This document shows, in pieces, positions 54,944-63,410 of a stretch of DNA of 64,000 bases. The translations under genes were made by a program, and so were the position numbers. This DNA is from Falsiroseomonas stagni DSM 19981. Its GTDB lineage: Bacteria; Pseudomonadota; Alphaproteobacteria; Acetobacterales; Acetobacteraceae. Every line of letters starts with the position of its first letter. Positions within the stretch are counted from its first letter, which is position 1. Where the stretch lies: positions 160,282-224,281 of the forward strand of contig NZ_FOSQ01000007.1 in the NCBI RefSeq assembly GCF_900114315.1, read 5' to 3'. The notes beneath the pieces are model-generated. The model worked only from the letters and a program-made list of their open reading frames with translations. It was not told the DNA's origin and ran no database searches.

Positions 54944-55252
54944 TCAGATCGGCATCCGCATCACTTCCTGGTAGGCCGCCACAACACGGTCCCGCACAGC
55001 GACGGTGGTCTGCAGCGCCAGCTCGGCGCGGGAGATGGCGAGCACCGCCTCCGTCACGCTGCCCTGGCCCATGAGCGCCTGGGTGGAGGCCGCATCCGCG
55101 CTCCGGCCGAGTTCCACCGCACTCTCCATCGCGCGGGACAACACGCCGCCGAAGCCGCCCTGCTCCCCCCCCGGGCCTGAGGGGCCGCCACCGGCCTGCG
55201 CCGCATAGGCCGCGGCCGCCCGCAGCGGCGCGGTGGCACCCGCTACCGGCAT
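54944..55252 (-). CDS. fliE: Flagellar hook-basal body protein FliE
   Basis: 102 residues with a variable Ala/Gly-rich N-terminus and the conserved C-terminal half SVTEAVLAISRAELALQTTVAVRDRVVAAYQEVMRMPI. This half matches FliE, the adapter between the MS ring and rod. It is coded between flgC and fliQ in the usual order. Confidence 0.92.
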   Translation of the reverse strand: MPVAGATAPLRAAAAYAAQAGGGPSGPGGEQGGFGGVLSRAMESAVELGRSADAASTQALMGQGSVTEAVLAISRAELALQTTVAVRDRVVAAYQEVMRMPI

Positions 55253-55277
55253 GGCGCCCTATCCCCGTTCCGCATGA

Positions 55278-55685
55278 TCAGCGCAGCGCCTCGATCGCGC
55301 GGGTCAACATGCCGCGCGTGGTTTCCAGCACCGACAGGTTGGCGCTGTAGCTGCGCTGCGCCTCCCGCATGTCCATCACCTCCACCAGGCTGTCCACATT
55401 CGGCGTCTTGACGTAGCCGCGGGCATCGGCGGCGGGGTGGCTGGGCTCATAGCGCGTCGGGAAGTCGCCCGGCGCGGTGCCGATGCGCGACACATTCACC
55501 AGTTCCGCCCCCAGGGCACGGTCCAGGCGGTTGGCGAAATTGACGGTGCGGCGGCGATACGGATCGGCGCCCGGCGCCTCCCCCGTGCTGTCGCGGTTGG
55601 CGAGGTTCTCCGCCACCACGCGAAGCCTTGTCGATTGCGCCGCCATGCCGGCGGCCGAGATGCGAAGCGCGCGATCAAGATCCAT
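55278..55685 (-). CDS. flgC: Flagellar basal-body rod protein FlgC
   Basis: 135 residues from the ATG at 55685 (the frame is open further upstream but overlaps flgB). The N-terminal MDLDRALRISAAGMAAQSTRLRVVAENLANRDSTG is the rod-protein signature. The C-terminal VDSLVEVMDMREAQRSYSANLSVLETTRGMLTRAIEAL is the paired coiled-coil helix. It is a proximal rod subunit with FlgB. Confidence 0.93.
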   Translation of the reverse strand: MDLDRALRISAAGMAAQSTRLRVVAENLANRDSTGEAPGADPYRRRTVNFANRLDRALGAELVNVSRIGTAPGDFPTRYEPSHPAADARGYVKTPNVDSLVEVMDMREAQRSYSANLSVLETTRGMLTRAIEALR

Positions 55686-55713
55686 GCGTTGCTGCCCTCT
55701 CCTGCCGCCCCGC

Positions 55714-56145
55714 TCAGCCCTGTCGGCCGAGCGCCAGGCGGAACATGCCCATGAAGCTGCGATGCACGGCCATGGCCAGCGCATGCGCGGTATCGGTTTC
55801 GGCCACCCGGACCGCTTCGCGGTCGAGCGACACGGCATTGCCGTCCGGCACCGTTTCCTGGAGGGCGCGGTCCTGCGCCGTTCCCGCCGTGGCGCGGCCG
55901 CTGCCATGGAGATGCGCTGGCGCGGTGCGTGCCAGGGGCGGCGCCCCCGCCGCGGCCAGCACCTGCGCGAAGGGCATCACATCCCGTGGCCGGTAGGCGG
56001 GCGTGTCGGCATTGGCGATGTTCTGCGCCAGCACGACCGTCCGGCGATCGAGCCAGCCGAGCCGCCGCTGGGCCAGGGCCAGCACGTCATGCCCCCCGCC
56101 ACTGCCGCCGGCTGCCCGTCCCGTCGATGTCCCGGTCGCGTCCAT
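55714..56145 (-). CDS. flgB: Flagellar basal-body rod protein FlgB
   Basis: 143 residues. The rod signature is QRRLGWLDRRTVVLAQNIANADTPAYRPRDVMPFAQVL, and the C-terminus ends DTAHALAMAVHRSFMGMFRLALGRQG. It is the first gene of the flgB-flgC-fliE-fliQ-fliR-flhB unit, reading away from fliOP. The 130-base gap to the divergent small gene should carry its promoter. Confidence 0.92.
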   Translation of the reverse strand: MDATGTSTGRAAGGSGGGHDVLALAQRRLGWLDRRTVVLAQNIANADTPAYRPRDVMPFAQVLAAAGAPPLARTAPAHLHGSGRATAGTAQDRALQETVPDGNAVSLDREAVRVAETDTAHALAMAVHRSFMGMFRLALGRQG

Positions 56146-56275
56146 GCCTCATCCTGGCCCCGGGGTGATGAAGGAAGAGTTTCGACGACAGGGGTGCCAC
56201 ACCCCCGCGCCGCCGCGGCGCGGCGCGACACGCCCGCCGCTGCCATCACCGCGTAGAGGAAGCGTTCATCCACCC

Positions 56276-56545
56276 ATGCGCCTACTGGGCGCCATGCGGA
56301 AAAGCGCCACCCATGCCGAGGCCGTCCACGCCGCCATCGAGGCGATGGGCGGCACCGTGGCCGTCGCCCGCGCCCTGGTGGAAGGGGGCCGTCGCGTCGA
56401 CCTCGAAGGCCTGGATCGTGACGCGGCCGCGCTCTGCGCCGCCGTCATGGCGCTGTCGGCGGAGGATGCGAAGCCGCTGCGCCCGGCGCTGGAGGCACTG
56501 CTGCGCCAGGTGGATGGGCTGACCGCCGAGGTCGCCCGGCACTGA
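56276..56545 (+). CDS. Small hypothetical protein upstream of fliO
   Basis: 89 residues from the ATG at 56276, or 83 from 56294. The sequence RKSATHAEAVHAAIEAMGGTVAVARALVEGGRRVDLEGLDRDAAALCAAVMAL is largely helical with no signal or membrane segment. The length, conserved-looking composition and position ahead of fliO-fliP, divergent from flgB, suggest a flagellar accessory or chaperone. I do not recognise it as FliX or FlhX, so the function is left open. Confidence 0.55.
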   Translation: MRLLGAMRKSATHAEAVHAAIEAMGGTVAVARALVEGGRRVDLEGLDRDAAALCAAVMALSAEDAKPLRPALEALLRQVDGLTAEVARH

Positions 56546-56622
56546 CGCAGCCCTGAACCGCGGCGCAAAAGGCGCCGCGCCGTTGATACCCCTGTCTAGA
56601 CGGGACTCCAGGATGGAGCGGG

Positions 56623-56898
56623 ATGAACGACATCAGCCTTCTGACCGCGGGCCTGACCGCGGGCGCCGCGCTGGTCGCGGTGCTGGCGGCGCTGCTGCTG
56701 ACCGCGCGCATGGCGCGCGCGGCCGGGATCGGCGCCCGCGCCGGCCGCCGCCTGGCCGTGGAGGAGACGCTGGCGCTGGACAGCCGACGGCGGCTGGTGC
56801 TGCTCCGCTGCGACGGGCGGTCCCTCCTGATCCTCACCGGCGGGGCGCAGGACCAGGTGATCGGCTGGCTGCCGGAAGGCGGGCCACCGGCGCCATGA
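56623..56898 (+). CDS. fliO: Flagellar biosynthesis protein FliO
   Basis: 91 residues with one transmembrane helix (about 7-30) followed by a short cytoplasmic domain: RRLAVEETLALDSRRRLVLLRCDGRSLLILTGGAQDQVIGWL. This is the FliO signature, and it helps FliP complex assembly. The following fliP overlaps it by ATGA, as usual. It is shorter than many homologues but complete for the core. Confidence 0.85.
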   Translation: MNDISLLTAGLTAGAALVAVLAALLLTARMARAAGIGARAGRRLAVEETLALDSRRRLVLLRCDGRSLLILTGGAQDQVIGWLPEGGPPAP

Positions 56899-57632
56899 GG
56901 CTGCTGGCGCTGGCGCTGCTGCTGGCCCTCCTGGCCCCCGGCGATGGCGCGATGGCGCAGAGCATCGCCATCGACCTCGGCGCCGCCGGCACCGGCCAGG
57001 GCGGGACCACCGCGCGGCTCGTGCAGCTGACGGCCCTTGTCGGGCTGCTGTCCCTCGCGCCCTCGCTGCTCGTGATGATGACGGCCTTCGGGCGCATCGT
57101 CATCGTCCTGGCGCTGCTGCGCAGCGCCATCGGCGCACCCTCCATCCCGCCGAACCCGGTGCTGGTCGGCCTTGCGCTGTTCCTCACCCTCTTCGTCATG
57201 GAACCCGTGCTCCAGGCCTCCTGGACCCAGGGCATCCAGCCGCTGTCGGAAGGCCGGATCGGGGAGATCGCGGGGCTTCAGGCAGCGGCGGAGCCGTTCC
57301 GGCGCTTCATGGCGTCCCAGGTGCGCGAAGCGGATCTGCAGCTCTTCATGGACCTGGCGCGGCTGCCACCCTCCACGGCGGGGGAGGCACCCTGGCGCGT
57401 GCTGACGCCGGCCTTCATGGTCAGCGAGCTGCGCCGCGCCTTCGAGATCGGCTTCCTCATCTTCCTGCCCTTCCTGGTCATCGACCTGGTGGCGGCCAGC
57501 CTGCTGATGTCACTCGGCATGATGATGCTGCCGCCGACCGTGGTGGCCCTGCCCTTCAAGCTGGCCTTCTTCGTGCTGATCGACGGTTGGCGGCTTGTGG
57601 CGGGCAGCCTCGTGCAGGGTTTCGTGCCATGA
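56895..57632 (+). CDS. fliP: Flagellar export gate protein FliP
   Basis: 245 residues from the ATG at 56895. The signal peptide ([22 protein letters not shown]) is followed by the FliP core [35 protein letters not shown]. Later parts are [38 protein letters not shown] and the C-terminal LVQGFVP. It is the main export-gate subunit. It pairs with fliQ and fliR, which are on the opposite strand about 2 kb away. flhA is not in this window. Confidence 0.94.
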   Translation: MRLLALALLLALLAPGDGAMAQSIAIDLGAAGTGQGGTTARLVQLTALVGLLSLAPSLLVMMTAFGRIVIVLALLRSAIGAPSIPPNPVLVGLALFLTLFVMEPVLQASWTQGIQPLSEGRIGEIAGLQAAAEPFRRFMASQVREADLQLFMDLARLPPSTAGEAPWRVLTPAFMVSELRRAFEIGFLIFLPFLVIDLVAASLLMSLGMMMLPPTVVALPFKLAFFVLIDGWRLVAGSLVQGFVP

Positions 57633-57660
57633 TCGCGACGAAGCCAGGGAGGACGGCATC

Positions 57661-58029
57661 ATGATCTTCACCACCACCAGCACGGTCGAGGGCCGGGAGG
57701 TCGATCGCTATCTCGGCGTCGTCTTCGGCGATGCCGTGCTCGGCGTGAATGTCTTCAAGGACCTGCTGGGCGGGCTGCGCGACATCATCGGCGGCCGGTC
57801 CGGCACCTATGAACGGGAACTCGGATCGGCGCGGGATACGGCGCTGGCCAATCTCAGCCAGCAGGCCGCGGCGGTCGGGGCGGATGCCGTGCTCGGCATC
57901 GACATCGACTACGAGGTGCTGGGCAGCGGTAACGGCATGCTGATGGTCAGCGCCTCCGGCACCGCGGTGAAGCTGAAGCCCGGCCCGGGCGCCGCCGCCG
58001 CTACGCCCTGGGGCCGCCCGCCGGGATAG
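57661..58029 (+). CDS. YbjQ-family (heavy-metal-binding-like) protein
   Basis: 122 residues from the ATG at 57661. [34 protein letters not shown] and [26 protein letters not shown] match the YbjQ/DUF74 family. Proteins of this family form cyclic multimers, and the older heavy-metal-binding name is weakly supported. It has no Cys. The gap to fliP is 28 bases, so it is probably in the fliOP transcript. A strong hairpin follows. Confidence 0.82.
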   Translation: MIFTTTSTVEGREVDRYLGVVFGDAVLGVNVFKDLLGGLRDIIGGRSGTYERELGSARDTALANLSQQAAAVGADAVLGIDIDYEVLGSGNGMLMVSASGTAVKLKPGPGAAAATPWGRPPG

Positions 58030-58040
58030 CGGGGCGCGCC

Positions 58041-58069
58041 GCAGGGCGCCGGCATCCCCGGCGCCCTGC
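58041..58069 (+). terminator. Hairpin after ybjQ-like gene
   Basis: Perfect 12-base arms GCAGGGCGCCGG and CCGGCGCCCTGC close over a 5-base loop. No T-tract follows. It ends the fliO-fliP-ybjQ unit just before the small repeat element. Confidence 0.55.
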
Positions 58070-58077
58070 GCACCTCA

Positions 58078-58175
58078 GAGCCTGTGAAAGAATCGAGCTT
58101 GAGCATTAATGCCCGTTGAAATCATTGGGCTTTTTCCTCGGATTCCGGCGCTTTCGGGCATTAATTCACAAGCTC
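58078..58175. mobile_element. ~98-bp MITE-like inverted-repeat element
   Basis: The outer ends are GAGCCTGTGAA (58078-58088) and TTCACAAGCTC (58165-58175), imperfect inverted repeats of 11 bases with 10 matching. Inside, longer arms at 58095-58115 and 58155-58175 agree at 18 of 21 positions and enclose 39 bases. TCA directly flanks both ends (58075-58077 and 58176-58178), which suggests a 3-base target duplication. IS5-family (IS1031-like) elements of Acetobacteraceae begin GAGCCT and make TNA duplications. It is AT-richer than its surroundings and codes for nothing. The right TCA is also the complement of the speE stop codon. Confidence 0.6.
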
Positions 58176-59042
58176 TCAGCGCGGCAGGTGCATGCTGATG
58201 TAGGGCGGCAGGTTGAAGGCGCCGACATGGATCTCCGGCGTCCAGTAGCGCGTGGTGTCCAGTACCCCCGCGACGTCGGCGCGGCGGCGGATCTCCTCCA
58301 CCGGCACCTGCCGCAGCGACGCATCCTTCGCCGCCCAGCCCAGCGTCATGAAGCCGCCGACATAGGTCGGCACCGCCGCCACATAGGCCCAGTTGTCGGG
58401 GAAGGACCTGGCGCGGCGCAGTGCCGTCTCCCGCAACTCATCGGCCTGCATCGCCGGCACGCCGCACTGGTTCACGATCAGCCCGCGGTCGGACAGCAGG
58501 CGCGCGGCATTGGCGTAGAACTCGTCGGTAAACAGGACCTCACCCACCCCGATCGGGTCTGTGCTGTCGACGATCACGACATCGAAGCTGCCCGCTTCCG
58601 CCTGACGCACATAGTCGATGCCATCGCCCACGATCACCGTCGCGCGCGGATCGGTCCAGGCATCGCCGGCGATGCCGGGCATGAATTCCTTGGCGAGGCG
58701 GATGACCTCCCCATCGATCTCCACCATCACGGCCTTCTCCACCGTGCGGTGCTGCAGGACGCGCTTCAGCACGCCGCCATCGCCGGCGCCGATGATGAGG
58801 ACGCGCTTCGCGTCGCCATGCGCCAGCAGAGGCACATGGGCGATCATCTCCTGGTAGGCGAACTCGTCCATCTCCGTGATCTGGATCACGCCGTCGAGAA
58901 CCATCACGCGCCCATGCGTGAAGCTCTCGAACACCATGATGTCCTGGAAATCGGACTTCACGCGCGCAAGCTCGCGCTTCACCAGGAAGCGCTGCCCCCA
59001 TTCGGGGTAGAGCGTCTCATTCACCCAGGTGTCGGTCGGCAT
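58176..59042 (-). CDS. speE: Spermidine synthase
   Basis: 288 residues from the ATG at 59042 (an upstream in-frame ATG at 59063 is less likely). It contains the aminopropyltransferase motifs GQRFLVKRELARVKSDFQDIMVFES, LIIGAGDGGVLKRVLQH and DVVIVDSTDPIGVGEVLFT. It transfers aminopropyl from decarboxylated SAM to putrescine. It follows speD by about 71 bases with a strong hairpin between, and ends on a TCA that is also the edge of the repeat element. Confidence 0.93.
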   Translation of the reverse strand: MPTDTWVNETLYPEWGQRFLVKRELARVKSDFQDIMVFESFTHGRVMVLDGVIQITEMDEFAYQEMIAHVPLLAHGDAKRVLIIGAGDGGVLKRVLQHRTVEKAVMVEIDGEVIRLAKEFMPGIAGDAWTDPRATVIVGDGIDYVRQAEAGSFDVVIVDSTDPIGVGEVLFTDEFYANAARLLSDRGLIVNQCGVPAMQADELRETALRRARSFPDNWAYVAAVPTYVGGFMTLGWAAKDASLRQVPVEEIRRRADVAGVLDTTRYWTPEIHVGAFNLPPYISMHLPR

Positions 59043-59064
59043 GGTCAGTCCCCGGACAGGCAAA

Positions 59065-59088
59065 GGGGCGGGCCCTGCGGCCCGCCCC
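59065..59088. terminator. Hairpin between speD and speE
   Basis: Perfect 10-base arms GGGGCGGGCC and GGCCCGCCCC close over a 4-base loop. On the minus strand it lies just after the speD stop, and only TTTG follows. It may attenuate read-through from speD into speE, or protect the speD message end. Confidence 0.5.
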
Positions 59089-59113
59089 CGTCAATGGCTG
59101 GAGGTTCGGCAGT

Positions 59114-59560
59114 TCAGCCGATCAGGCCGCGCTTGTGCTCGGCAAGCTGAACGCGTTCGGCCTGGAAGCCCTTCTTCAGGGCCGGCAGCGCCTTGTACGG
59201 ATCGCAATCGCCGCAGACGAAGATGTCGAGCGCCGCGTAGTCGCGTTCCGGCCAAGTGTGGATCGACACATGGCTCTCCGCGAGCACCAGAACACCGCTG
59301 ACCCCGCCATTCGGCGAGAAGTGGTGGAAGTGCCCGTGCAGGATGGTCGCGCCCGTTGCGAGCGCACCCTCCCGCAGGACCGCATCGATGTGGTCCGGGT
59401 CGTCAAGGTTGGTGGCGCCCCACAGATCAATGATCAGGTGGGTTCCCGCGTAGCGGACGCCATTGCGGTGGACGAAGTAGTCCTTCGTCTCACGAATCTC
59501 ATCGGTCTGGGCGTCGCTCGGGAGTTCCGAGACCATCCCCAGTTGGACGAGAGCTTCCAT
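59114..59560 (-). CDS. speD: S-adenosylmethionine decarboxylase proenzyme, class 1B
   Basis: 148 residues. It self-cleaves between E95 and S96 in LAESHVSIHTWPE, turning Ser96 into the pyruvoyl cofactor. H101 and C116 are at the family spacing of +5 and +20. It makes decarboxylated SAM for SpeE. The ATG at 59560 has AAGGAG upstream. It is longer at the N-terminus than the ~120-residue Thermotoga type, by a polar stretch of about 28 residues. Confidence 0.93.
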   Translation of the reverse strand: MEALVQLGMVSELPSDAQTDEIRETKDYFVHRNGVRYAGTHLIIDLWGATNLDDPDHIDAVLREGALATGATILHGHFHHFSPNGGVSGVLVLAESHVSIHTWPERDYAALDIFVCGDCDPYKALPALKKGFQAERVQLAEHKRGLIG

Positions 59561-59680
59561 AGTAAGGGCTCCTTCCAGCCAGCAGATGACCAGGGTGATC
59601 GAACATCGATCGGGTCAACGGCGCGCGCATATGGGGCATAGCGGGGGGGGGCGCAAGCGAAATCGGACCCCACTGGTCCG

Positions 59681-59718
59681 AAAAAAATGCGTGTCCCCCC
59701 CGGGGGGTGGCGCGACAC
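59681..59718 (-). terminator. Rho-independent terminator of the cheY-cheZ-repeat protein operon
   Basis: On the minus strand GTGTC-GCGCCA-CCCCCC pairs with GGGGGG-GACAC, and a run of seven T (59681-59687, A on the plus strand) follows shortly after. It lies 33 bases beyond the stop of the large periplasmic protein. A second small hairpin (GGACC/GGTCC, 59665-59679) lies next to the T-run. Confidence 0.7.
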
Positions 59719-59751
59719 TCCGATTGTGACACCCCGGGGGCAACAAGAAGA

Positions 59752-62700
59752 TTAACGGGTCACCGGGCCGGTTTCCCGCAACCCGTCCAGCCGGCCGGGC
59801 AGCAGGCGCGCAACATCCAGTTCCTGGCGAAGCCGTGGCAGGTCATCCAGCCCCGCGATCCGCGCCGCCGTGATGACGCCGAAGGCTTCTTCAAGCGGGC
59901 CGCCGGCCATGCGCGGCTGTTCCGCCTCCCGCAGCGCGGCCAGCGCCGATTCGTTGCCGGCCAGCGCCAGCAGCGCCGCCGTGCGCGCGATGAGCGGCCG
60001 GTGCTCTGGCGAGAGCGGCGTGCCGGCGGGCGGCAGCACGGTGGCCAGATGCGCCTGCATCGCGGTCGCGGCGCCCGCCCAATCCTGCTGCTCCGCCAGC
60101 AGCGCGGCCAGTTCCGGCGCCGCCTGCGGCCCGGCTTCACGGTAGCGTGCGACGGCTTCCGGCACGCGGCCCGCCCGCGTCAGTGCCCGGGCTTCCAGCA
60201 GGCGGCGTTCCTGCGCCAGGGTTGCCGGCAGGCCGGGCGCCGCCGTTTCCTCCAGCGCCGTGACGGCACCCGCCGCATCGCCGGCGCCGAGCGCGAGGTT
60301 GGCCAGCCGCACGCCGATGCGCGCCCGTGCCTCCGCCCCCGCCGCGCGCGCCAGGCCGCGCCGCAGCACATGGGTCGCACGATCCACCAGGTCGAGCGCC
60401 GCGAGGCGATCGGCCAGCGAGCCCAGGGCCTGTTCCGTGCCCTCTCCCGGCGGCAGCAGGTCGACATGCGAATCGAACAGGGCCACCGCCTGGATCGGCG
60501 GTTCCCGCCCGATGGCGCCGACCAGCGCCTGAGACTGGCGCGGGCGGATGGTGGCGGCCAGGTCGGGGAAGATCGTCTCCGTCTCCCGCAGCAGGTCGAA
60601 GGCCCCGCGGGGATCGCCCGCGGCCTCCCTCAGTTCCGCCAGCCGCAGGCGCGCATCGCTTTCCAGGGCGTCGCCGCGCCAGGCGGCCAGCGCCGTTTCC
60701 AGCGCCGCGGCCGCGCCGGCCGCGTCGATCCGGCCGGTGGCCAGGCGCAACTCCGCCGCGCGCCGGATCGCGATGGCGCGCGCGCGCCGGTCCCGCCCCG
60801 CGATCAACGAATCATAGCCGGCCAGCGCGGCGTCGACCTCCCCGGCCGCTTCCGCGATGCGCGCCCGCGGCAAGGCGAGGGCCGGGTCATCCGCCTCCCG
60901 CGCCGCGACCAGGCGGCGCGCCGCGGCGATCTCCCCCTGCTCCGCCAGCGCTTCCGCCGCCATCGGCAGCATCCGCGCCAGCAGCGGCTCGGGGTAGGAC
61001 AGCATCAGGGGCAGGGTCGCCGCCACGGCAGAACCGCCAGGGGCCGCGCCTGCGACCGTCCCAGCCTGGCCGCGCGCCATGGCGAGCAGCCCGCGCCACA
61101 TCGCCAACTCGTCACTGTCGGCGCCGGAATGGTCGAGGCCCGTCGCCTCCGCCACCCGGCCCGACAGAAGCGCGCTGGCGCCATGCAGGGCGCGGGCGCG
61201 CTGCGTCTCCGCCAGGCGGGGATCGTCGCGCATGGCGAGCGTCGCCATGGATTGCGCTTCCTGCGGCAGGCCCAGCGCCAGCAGCGCCTCCGCATGGCGC
61301 AGCCGCGCGGGGCCGCGGGAGAGCGGTGGCGCCGCGGCCACCGCGCTGGCGGCGTTGCGCACGCGTTCCTGGAGTGCCGCGGGGGCTTCCGCAGGCAGGT
61401 CGAACAGGCGCGACATGGCCGCGGCGGCACTGGTCGCGGCGGGCGGCTCCAGCCCCAGCACCAGCGGCGCCCCGGGCGCCCCGGCGGCGATGAAGCGGTC
61501 CTCCCGCGCCACCAGCGTCACGGAATCCGACCGCGGCAGCAGCGCGGCGCCGAGGCGCGTCGGCAGCAGGTCGAAGGCGGCACCGCGGCGGCCGAGCGGC
61601 ACGGCTTCCGCGCCCCCCTTCACGGTACCGACCAGCAGCAGACTGCCGGTTTCGGGATCGACGACATTCACGCTCGCCCCCGCCTGCGCGGCGCGCAGCA
61701 TGATGCGCGGCGGCGGCCCGGGATCGAGTTCGGGCAGGATGGAGCGCAACGCCATCGGCTCCGCCGGTGAATCGATCACCCAGGCCGGGCCTTCCCGCCG
61801 AAGCCGCGGCGCGGCGAAGGCCGCCAGCGGCAGGCGCAGCGTGGTGGCCTGCGGGCTGGCGGAGACCTCGCTGCCCGCCAGCGTCGCCTGGGGCCCGAGG
61901 GGCGAGAGGTCGAGCGCGAGCGGCGCATCCAGCACCATCACCCAGGACTGGCCACGCCGGAACAGCGCGGCGCCGGTGCCGGCAGGGCTCGGCACCGCGA
62001 TGGCAGGCCCGGCGAGCAGCCGGACCGGCGTGCCGCGAGGCGCCGCTGGCGGGGTCGCCGCCTGGGGCGCGGCGCCGGGCGCCGGCAGGGGCTGCTGCGC
62101 CACGGGAACGACCGGGGCGGTGGCGATGGGCAGGTTGGGCGGCGTGCCGGCCGCAGCGCGCGGCGCGGAGCCGGCAGCCGCAGGCGCCCGCGCGGTCTCC
62201 GGCGCGCGGAGCGGCGCGGGGGCCTCCGCGACGCGCGACGCGGGCTGGGGGGCCGGCTGCGGGGTTGGGCGGGTGGGCAGAGGCGGCGCAGGTGGGGGCG
62301 GCGGCGGTGTGGCCGCCTGACGGGACGGAGGAGCCTGCCGCGGAGCGGCGGGAGCGGCGTCGGTACCTGCCCGCGGCGCGGGCGCTGGCGTGGTGGCCGC
62401 CACCGGGGAAGGCGCGGGCGGTGCCGTCGCATCGCCAGGGTTCATCACGTCGACGATGATGCGGTTGCCCAGCCGGAAGTGCCGGGCCCGCGCGCCGGGG
62501 GCGAGGGTGAACTCCGCCACCTCCCCCTCCACCGCCAGGCTCCGCAGGTTCCGAACGGGCCGACTGCTGGCGGTGCCGTCGAATTCGGCCGGGGCGGCGA
62601 AGCGGAGCGTGAGCTTCCCCTCCGCCTCCTCCACCCGGTAGCCCACCTGCCGCGGCCAGTCGAAGACCACCCGCCCATGCGTGGGATGATCCCCGACACG

Positions 62701-62778
62701 GATGGGCACCCTGTCCTGCGCCGCCACGGGAAAGGCGGGCAGGATCAGGCACAGCAGGGTGGCGGCCTGGCGGATCAA
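59752..62778 (-). CDS. Large periplasmic AMIN-like/proline-rich/TPR-like protein coupled to cheZ
   Basis: 1008 residues starting at a TTG that overlaps the cheZ stop (TTGA). The signal peptide is RQAATLLCLILPAFPVAAQ. Residues about 25-110 (VVFDWPRQVGYRVEEAEGKLTLRF...NRIIVDVM) look like an AMIN-type beta domain, which binds peptidoglycan or pilus parts. A proline/alanine-rich linker follows to about 230, then a second beta-rich part to about 420. The remainder is alpha-helical TPR-like repeats. It is probably a periplasmic scaffold. Its co-translation with CheY/CheZ and proximity to MotE suggest a motor or stator role. I do not know a characterised homologue. Confidence 0.7.
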   Translation of the reverse strand: MIRQAATLLCLILPAFPVAAQDRVPIRVGDHPTHGRVVFDWPRQVGYRVEEAEGKLTLRFAAPAEFDGTASSRPVRNLRSLAVEGEVAEFTLAPGARARHFRLGNRIIVDVMNPGDATAPPAPSPVAATTPAPAPRAGTDAAPAAPRQAPPSRQAATPPPPPPAPPLPTRPTPQPAPQPASRVAEAPAPLRAPETARAPAAAGSAPRAAAGTPPNLPIATAPVVPVAQQPLPAPGAAPQAATPPAAPRGTPVRLLAGPAIAVPSPAGTGAALFRRGQSWVMVLDAPLALDLSPLGPQATLAGSEVSASPQATTLRLPLAAFAAPRLRREGPAWVIDSPAEPMALRSILPELDPGPPPRIMLRAAQAGASVNVVDPETGSLLLVGTVKGGAEAVPLGRRGAAFDLLPTRLGAALLPRSDSVTLVAREDRFIAAGAPGAPLVLGLEPPAATSAAAAMSRLFDLPAEAPAALQERVRNAASAVAAAPPLSRGPARLRHAEALLALGLPQEAQSMATLAMRDDPRLAETQRARALHGASALLSGRVAEATGLDHSGADSDELAMWRGLLAMARGQAGTVAGAAPGGSAVAATLPLMLSYPEPLLARMLPMAAEALAEQGEIAAARRLVAAREADDPALALPRARIAEAAGEVDAALAGYDSLIAGRDRRARAIAIRRAAELRLATGRIDAAGAAAALETALAAWRGDALESDARLRLAELREAAGDPRGAFDLLRETETIFPDLAATIRPRQSQALVGAIGREPPIQAVALFDSHVDLLPPGEGTEQALGSLADRLAALDLVDRATHVLRRGLARAAGAEARARIGVRLANLALGAGDAAGAVTALEETAAPGLPATLAQERRLLEARALTRAGRVPEAVARYREAGPQAAPELAALLAEQQDWAGAATAMQAHLATVLPPAGTPLSPEHRPLIARTAALLALAGNESALAALREAEQPRMAGGPLEEAFGVITAARIAGLDDLPRLRQELDVARLLPGRLDGLRETGPVTR

Positions 62779-63410
62779 TCGAAATCCGCCAGCAACTTGT
62801 CGATGTCGGCCTGGCTGACGCCGGCACCGGGAAGCTGCGGGCCATTGGCCAGGCGCCGCCCTTCCGTCTCCGACTCCGCCGCCGGCTTGGGCGGTGGCGG
62901 TGCAGAGGCCGGGAGGGAATGACCGGCGGCGACGGCGCTGAATCGCTCCGTCACCTGGGCCACCCGCGCCTCGATCGCCTTCAGCGCCGTCACCACCTTG
63001 CCGATGCGCTGGCCGGTGATGTCCTGGAAGCTGCAGGCCTCGTAGATTCGGGTGATGGCGCCGGACAGCGCCTCCGCCTCCCCTCCGCCGACGCGGCCTG
63101 CCACCCCTTCCAGAACCTCGCAGCAATCGAGGATCTCGTTGGTGGCCTGCGCGGTGTGGCCGACGATCGCATCCAGCTCATCCGTCGCGGACGGGATGTG
63201 GCTGATGTTGATGTCGTCCACGCGAAGGGAGGCGATTTCCTCCTTCGCCCGCGCGACGGTGCGGCCGAGCCCTTCGAGCTCCGCCAGCAGCGCCGCCTCG
63301 GTCGCCGTCAGGTCGCCCGCCATGCTGCCGAGCACGGCGCGGACCGCGGCATCGATCCGCGCCTCCTCGGGCGTGGCGCTGGCGTTCGCCGGCGCGATTC
63401 CGTCAGGCAT
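62775..63410 (-). CDS. cheZ: CheZ-type CheY phosphatase
   Basis: 211 residues. A helical hairpin with ATDELDAIVGHTAQATNEIL and the conserved ACSFQDITGQRIGKVV (catalytic Gln129 in FQD) is followed by a flexible Pro-rich linker. The C-terminal helix QADIDKLLADFD binds CheY. It dephosphorylates CheY-P. Its ATG overlaps the cheY stop by 8 bases (ATGCCTGA), and its own stop overlaps the next start. Confidence 0.88.
   Translation of the reverse strand: MPDGIAPANASATPEEARIDAAVRAVLGSMAGDLTATEAALLAELEGLGRTVARAKEEIASLRVDDINISHIPSATDELDAIVGHTAQATNEILDCCEVLEGVAGRVGGGEAEALSGAITRIYEACSFQDITGQRIGKVVTALKAIEARVAQVTERFSAVAAGHSLPASAPPPPKPAAESETEGRRLANGPQLPGAGVSQADIDKLLADFD

Noticed and set aside
58078-58175. 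Simple rho-independent terminator for speE
   Set aside because: The arms are interrupted by 39 bases, no T-run follows on the minus strand, and the ends and TCA flanks fit a transposable remnant better.
59707-61770. 687-codon open frame on the plus strand
   Set aside because: Antisense to the TPR-like protein; Arg/Gln-rich without motifs.
62700-62778. Lipoprotein signal in the large periplasmic protein
   Set aside because: The Cys in TLLC lacks the small residue expected before a lipobox Cys; an ordinary signal peptide cut after VAA fits better.
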